Below are positions 62,612 through 64,000 of a stretch of DNA of 64,000 nt, piece by piece. Position 1 is the first letter of the stretch, and the number at the start of each line of letters is the position of its first letter. Position numbers and translations under genes: made by a program. The notes below the pieces were generated by a model, which worked only from the letters and a program-made list of their open reading frames with translations, was not told the DNA's origin and did no database searches. This stretch comes from Marinobacter koreensis (GTDB lineage Bacteria; Pseudomonadota; Gammaproteobacteria; Pseudomonadales; Oleiphilaceae), in contig NZ_JAKZAJ010000004.1 of the NCBI RefSeq assembly GCF_023156285.1, positions 372,001 through 436,000 of the forward strand, read 5' to 3'.

Positions 62612-63769
62612 ATGTACCGGATAGACGCGTCATCCAACAGCATTCAGCGACTGGAGCAAAGAACCTTTTCTTCGCTGGGTTTTCGTGAACGGGACCACCT
62701 TCAAGAATGGATCGCCAAACAGCCAGACGTTCTTGGAGAAGAACTGTTAATCATCCAAAAAGAATTTTCTGGATTTGATGACACGCACGAACGTCTTGAT
62801 CTTCTTGCGCTGGATAAGCAGGGCGCTTTAGTGGTCATTGAAAACAAGCTGGATGACTCTGGTCGTGATGTGACATGGCAGGCGCTCAAGTACGCGTCGT
62901 ATTGCTCTGGACTATCTAAATCCAACATCGTGAGAATCTTTCAAAAGTATCTGGATGTAGCTGAACCCGGAGTGAACGCTGAAGATCGAATCTGTGAATT
63001 TCTTGAGAATCAGGATTTTACAGAAGTTACCCTGAACAAAGGGGTAACCCAACGAATCATGTTAATCGCTGCGAATTTTCGCAAAGAAGTTACCAGCACA
63101 GTGCTGTGGTTGATGAACTTCAAATTAAGGCTGCAATGCTTTCGCGCCACGCCATACGCCATGGGGGAAGAACTTTTCCTCAATGTCGAGCAGATCATTC
63201 CCACTCAAGACACAGAAGAATACATGATCGGGATGGCGGAAAAGGCGCAAGACGATATTGAAGATCAGGTGGAGCAGAAGCACCGACATGTGATTCGTCG
63301 TGAGTTCTGGGGCAGGTTGATTGATGCGATGAATGCGTCACCATCCAACCTCTATCAGAGCATTAGCCCCGGTGTTTATAGTTGGATCGGTGCTGGGTCC
63401 GGGGTGGGCGGAATCAGCTTCAACTTCGTTGCAACCAAGCAGTATGGAAGGGCTGAACTGTATATTGACCGTGGCAACAAAACCGAAAATGAACTGGTTT
63501 TCGAAGCCTTAGCAGCGCGCAAAAACGAAATCCAGACAGCATTTGGCGGGGAACTTGAGTGGGAGCGCCTAGACGAAAAGCGGGCTTGTCGCATCAAGGC
63601 TGAAACCGTCGGAAATGTGTATGACCGAGAGCAGTGGGACGAAATGATTAACTTTATGGTAGACGCAATGTGCCGTTTGGAAGCGTCCTTGAAAAGTCCG
63701 GTGCGTGAAGTATGGGAGCAGGTGAAAGCCCGGTCACCAATTAACCCCGAAGCCATGAACTCGCTTTGA
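62612..63769 (+). CDS. NucS-like nuclease with C-terminal DUF4268 domain
   Basis: The 385-residue protein has an N-terminal PD-(D/E)xK fold like the NucS/EndoMS nuclease: Asp 63 in RLDLLALD, Glu 77 and Lys 79 in VVIENKLDD, then Gln 90 and Tyr 94 in WQALKYASY. The core is complete, so activity is expected. The C-terminal DUF4268 domain (about 225-365) includes REFWGRLIDAMN. It starts nine bases after the methyltransferase stop behind AAAGGACGAG, so it is almost certainly co-transcribed with the restriction-modification pair. Its precise role is unknown. Confidence 0.85.
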   Translation: MYRIDASSNSIQRLEQRTFSSLGFRERDHLQEWIAKQPDVLGEELLIIQKEFSGFDDTHERLDLLALDKQGALVVIENKLDDSGRDVTWQALKYASYCSGLSKSNIVRIFQKYLDVAEPGVNAEDRICEFLENQDFTEVTLNKGVTQRIMLIAANFRKEVTSTVLWLMNFKLRLQCFRATPYAMGEELFLNVEQIIPTQDTEEYMIGMAEKAQDDIEDQVEQKHRHVIRREFWGRLIDAMNASPSNLYQSISPGVYSWIGAGSGVGGISFNFVATKQYGRAELYIDRGNKTENELVFEALAARKNEIQTAFGGELEWERLDEKRACRIKAETVGNVYDREQWDEMINFMVDAMCRLEASLKSPVREVWEQVKARSPINPEAMNSL

Positions 63770-63777
63770 TTCGCGGC

Positions 63778-63966
63778 TCAGTTTGGGTGGTCATTTCCCG
63801 GCTGTAGTTCTGAGTCTGACAGCAAGGTAGGAACATCCACCCCCAGCTCAACAGCGATAGCCTCAACGACCCCCAAGGTCACATTCCGCCCGCGACGTTC
63901 AATCAAGCTGATGAACGTCGCGTGTATCCCCACAGGACATTCATGATGCGTAAAGGCTGAACGGTA
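63778..63966 (-). pseudogene. Remnant of an XRE-type helix-turn-helix regulator
   Basis: Reading leftwards, the frame encodes ...GIHATFISLIERRGRNVTL and GVVEAIAVELGVDVPTLL, the recognition helix and C-terminal half of a small XRE regulator of the kind that often controls restriction-modification genes. An in-frame TGA (63969-63967) closes the reading frame before the expected N-terminal helices, and the segment before GIH looks disturbed (HHECPV). GTG 63933 would give only 51 residues. It is convergent with the DUF4268 gene. An intact N-terminus beyond the window cannot be excluded if the stop is an error. Confidence 0.65.
63891..63922. repeat. Perfect 11-bp inverted repeat in the XRE remnant
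   Basis: CGCGACGTTCA (63891-63901) and TGAACGTCGCG (63912-63922) are perfect inverted copies, 10 bases apart. They lie in the recognition-helix coding part of the XRE remnant. No T-tract follows. Confidence 0.6.
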
Positions 63967-64000
63967 TCATGCGTACCGGGGCAAATCTGTGTCACATCAA

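Larger units (their letters stand above)
59408..64000. mobile_element. Genomic island inserted in comM (left part only)
   Basis: From the break in comM to the window end the DNA has visibly lower GC, different codon use (many AAA, AAT, TTT codons) and cargo-type genes: a secreted nuclease, a XamI-like restriction-modification pair, a NucS-like/DUF4268 nuclease and a decayed XRE regulator. The junction lies in a palindrome, ATTGTT-GGG-AACAAT (59399-59413). No integrase or transposase is within the window, so the type of element (integrative island or Tn7-like transposon) is open. The right end and the rest of comM are not seen. Confidence 0.8.

Overview
The window is about 64 kb of GC-rich chromosomal DNA from a gammaproteobacterium, most likely Marinobacter or a close relative. 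This rests on protein families and on gene order shared with Pseudomonas (ppx, trxA, rho, ubiD; hemCDXY, algR/algZ, argH, cyaA; lptM, lysA, dapF, DUF484, xerC; glnK, amtB, ubiK, comM). No rRNA, tRNA or CRISPR array was seen.

Layout. 0.1-5.2 kb: a small DUF4124/TIGR02444 operon, an ABC-F ATPase, exopolyphosphatase and thioredoxin. 5.2-8.9 kb: a molybdenum-cofactor block (mobA; moaB-moeA-moaD-moaE) lying between trxA and rho, which are neighbours in many relatives. 9-13.2 kb: rho, ubiD and a ferredoxin-type flavin reductase. 13.3-19.3 kb: a leftward haem operon (hemC-hemD-hemX-hemY) and the AlgZ/AlgR two-component pair. 19.4-31.9 kb: argH, a degenerate GGDEF/EAL protein, class I adenylate cyclase, lptM-lysA-dapF-DUF484-xerC and a diguanylate cyclase. 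32-38.4 kb: a large BvgS-like sensor kinase and a PlpD-like patatin autotransporter. 38.4-50.4 kb: a GntR regulator, an AraC regulator coupled to cardiolipin synthase, a possible 30-residue microprotein with its own terminator, hydrolases, a CPA-type antiporter, TcdA and an acyl-CoA dehydrogenase. 50.5-52.7 kb: a ChrR-type anti-sigma/ECF sigma pair next to an SDR gene. 52.8-59.3 kb: an AraC regulator, speA, speE, the amtB/glnK ammonium module, ubiK and the start of comM.

The most unusual part is the right end. comM is intact for only 35 codons, then breaks into lower-GC DNA that runs to the window edge. This island carries a secreted staphylococcal-type nuclease in frame with the comM stub, a XamI-like restriction endonuclease, its adenine methyltransferase, a NucS-like/DUF4268 nuclease tightly packed behind them, and a decayed XRE regulator. 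It looks like a mobile defence island using comM as its insertion site; its other end and any integrase or transposase lie outside the window.

A second point of interest is regulatory. The ECF sigma gene and the nearby SDR gene each have an upstream element of the form TGATNN-N18-TAAATC, resembling known RpoE/ChrR promoters. The copy in front of the sigma gene has a run of eight C in its spacer.
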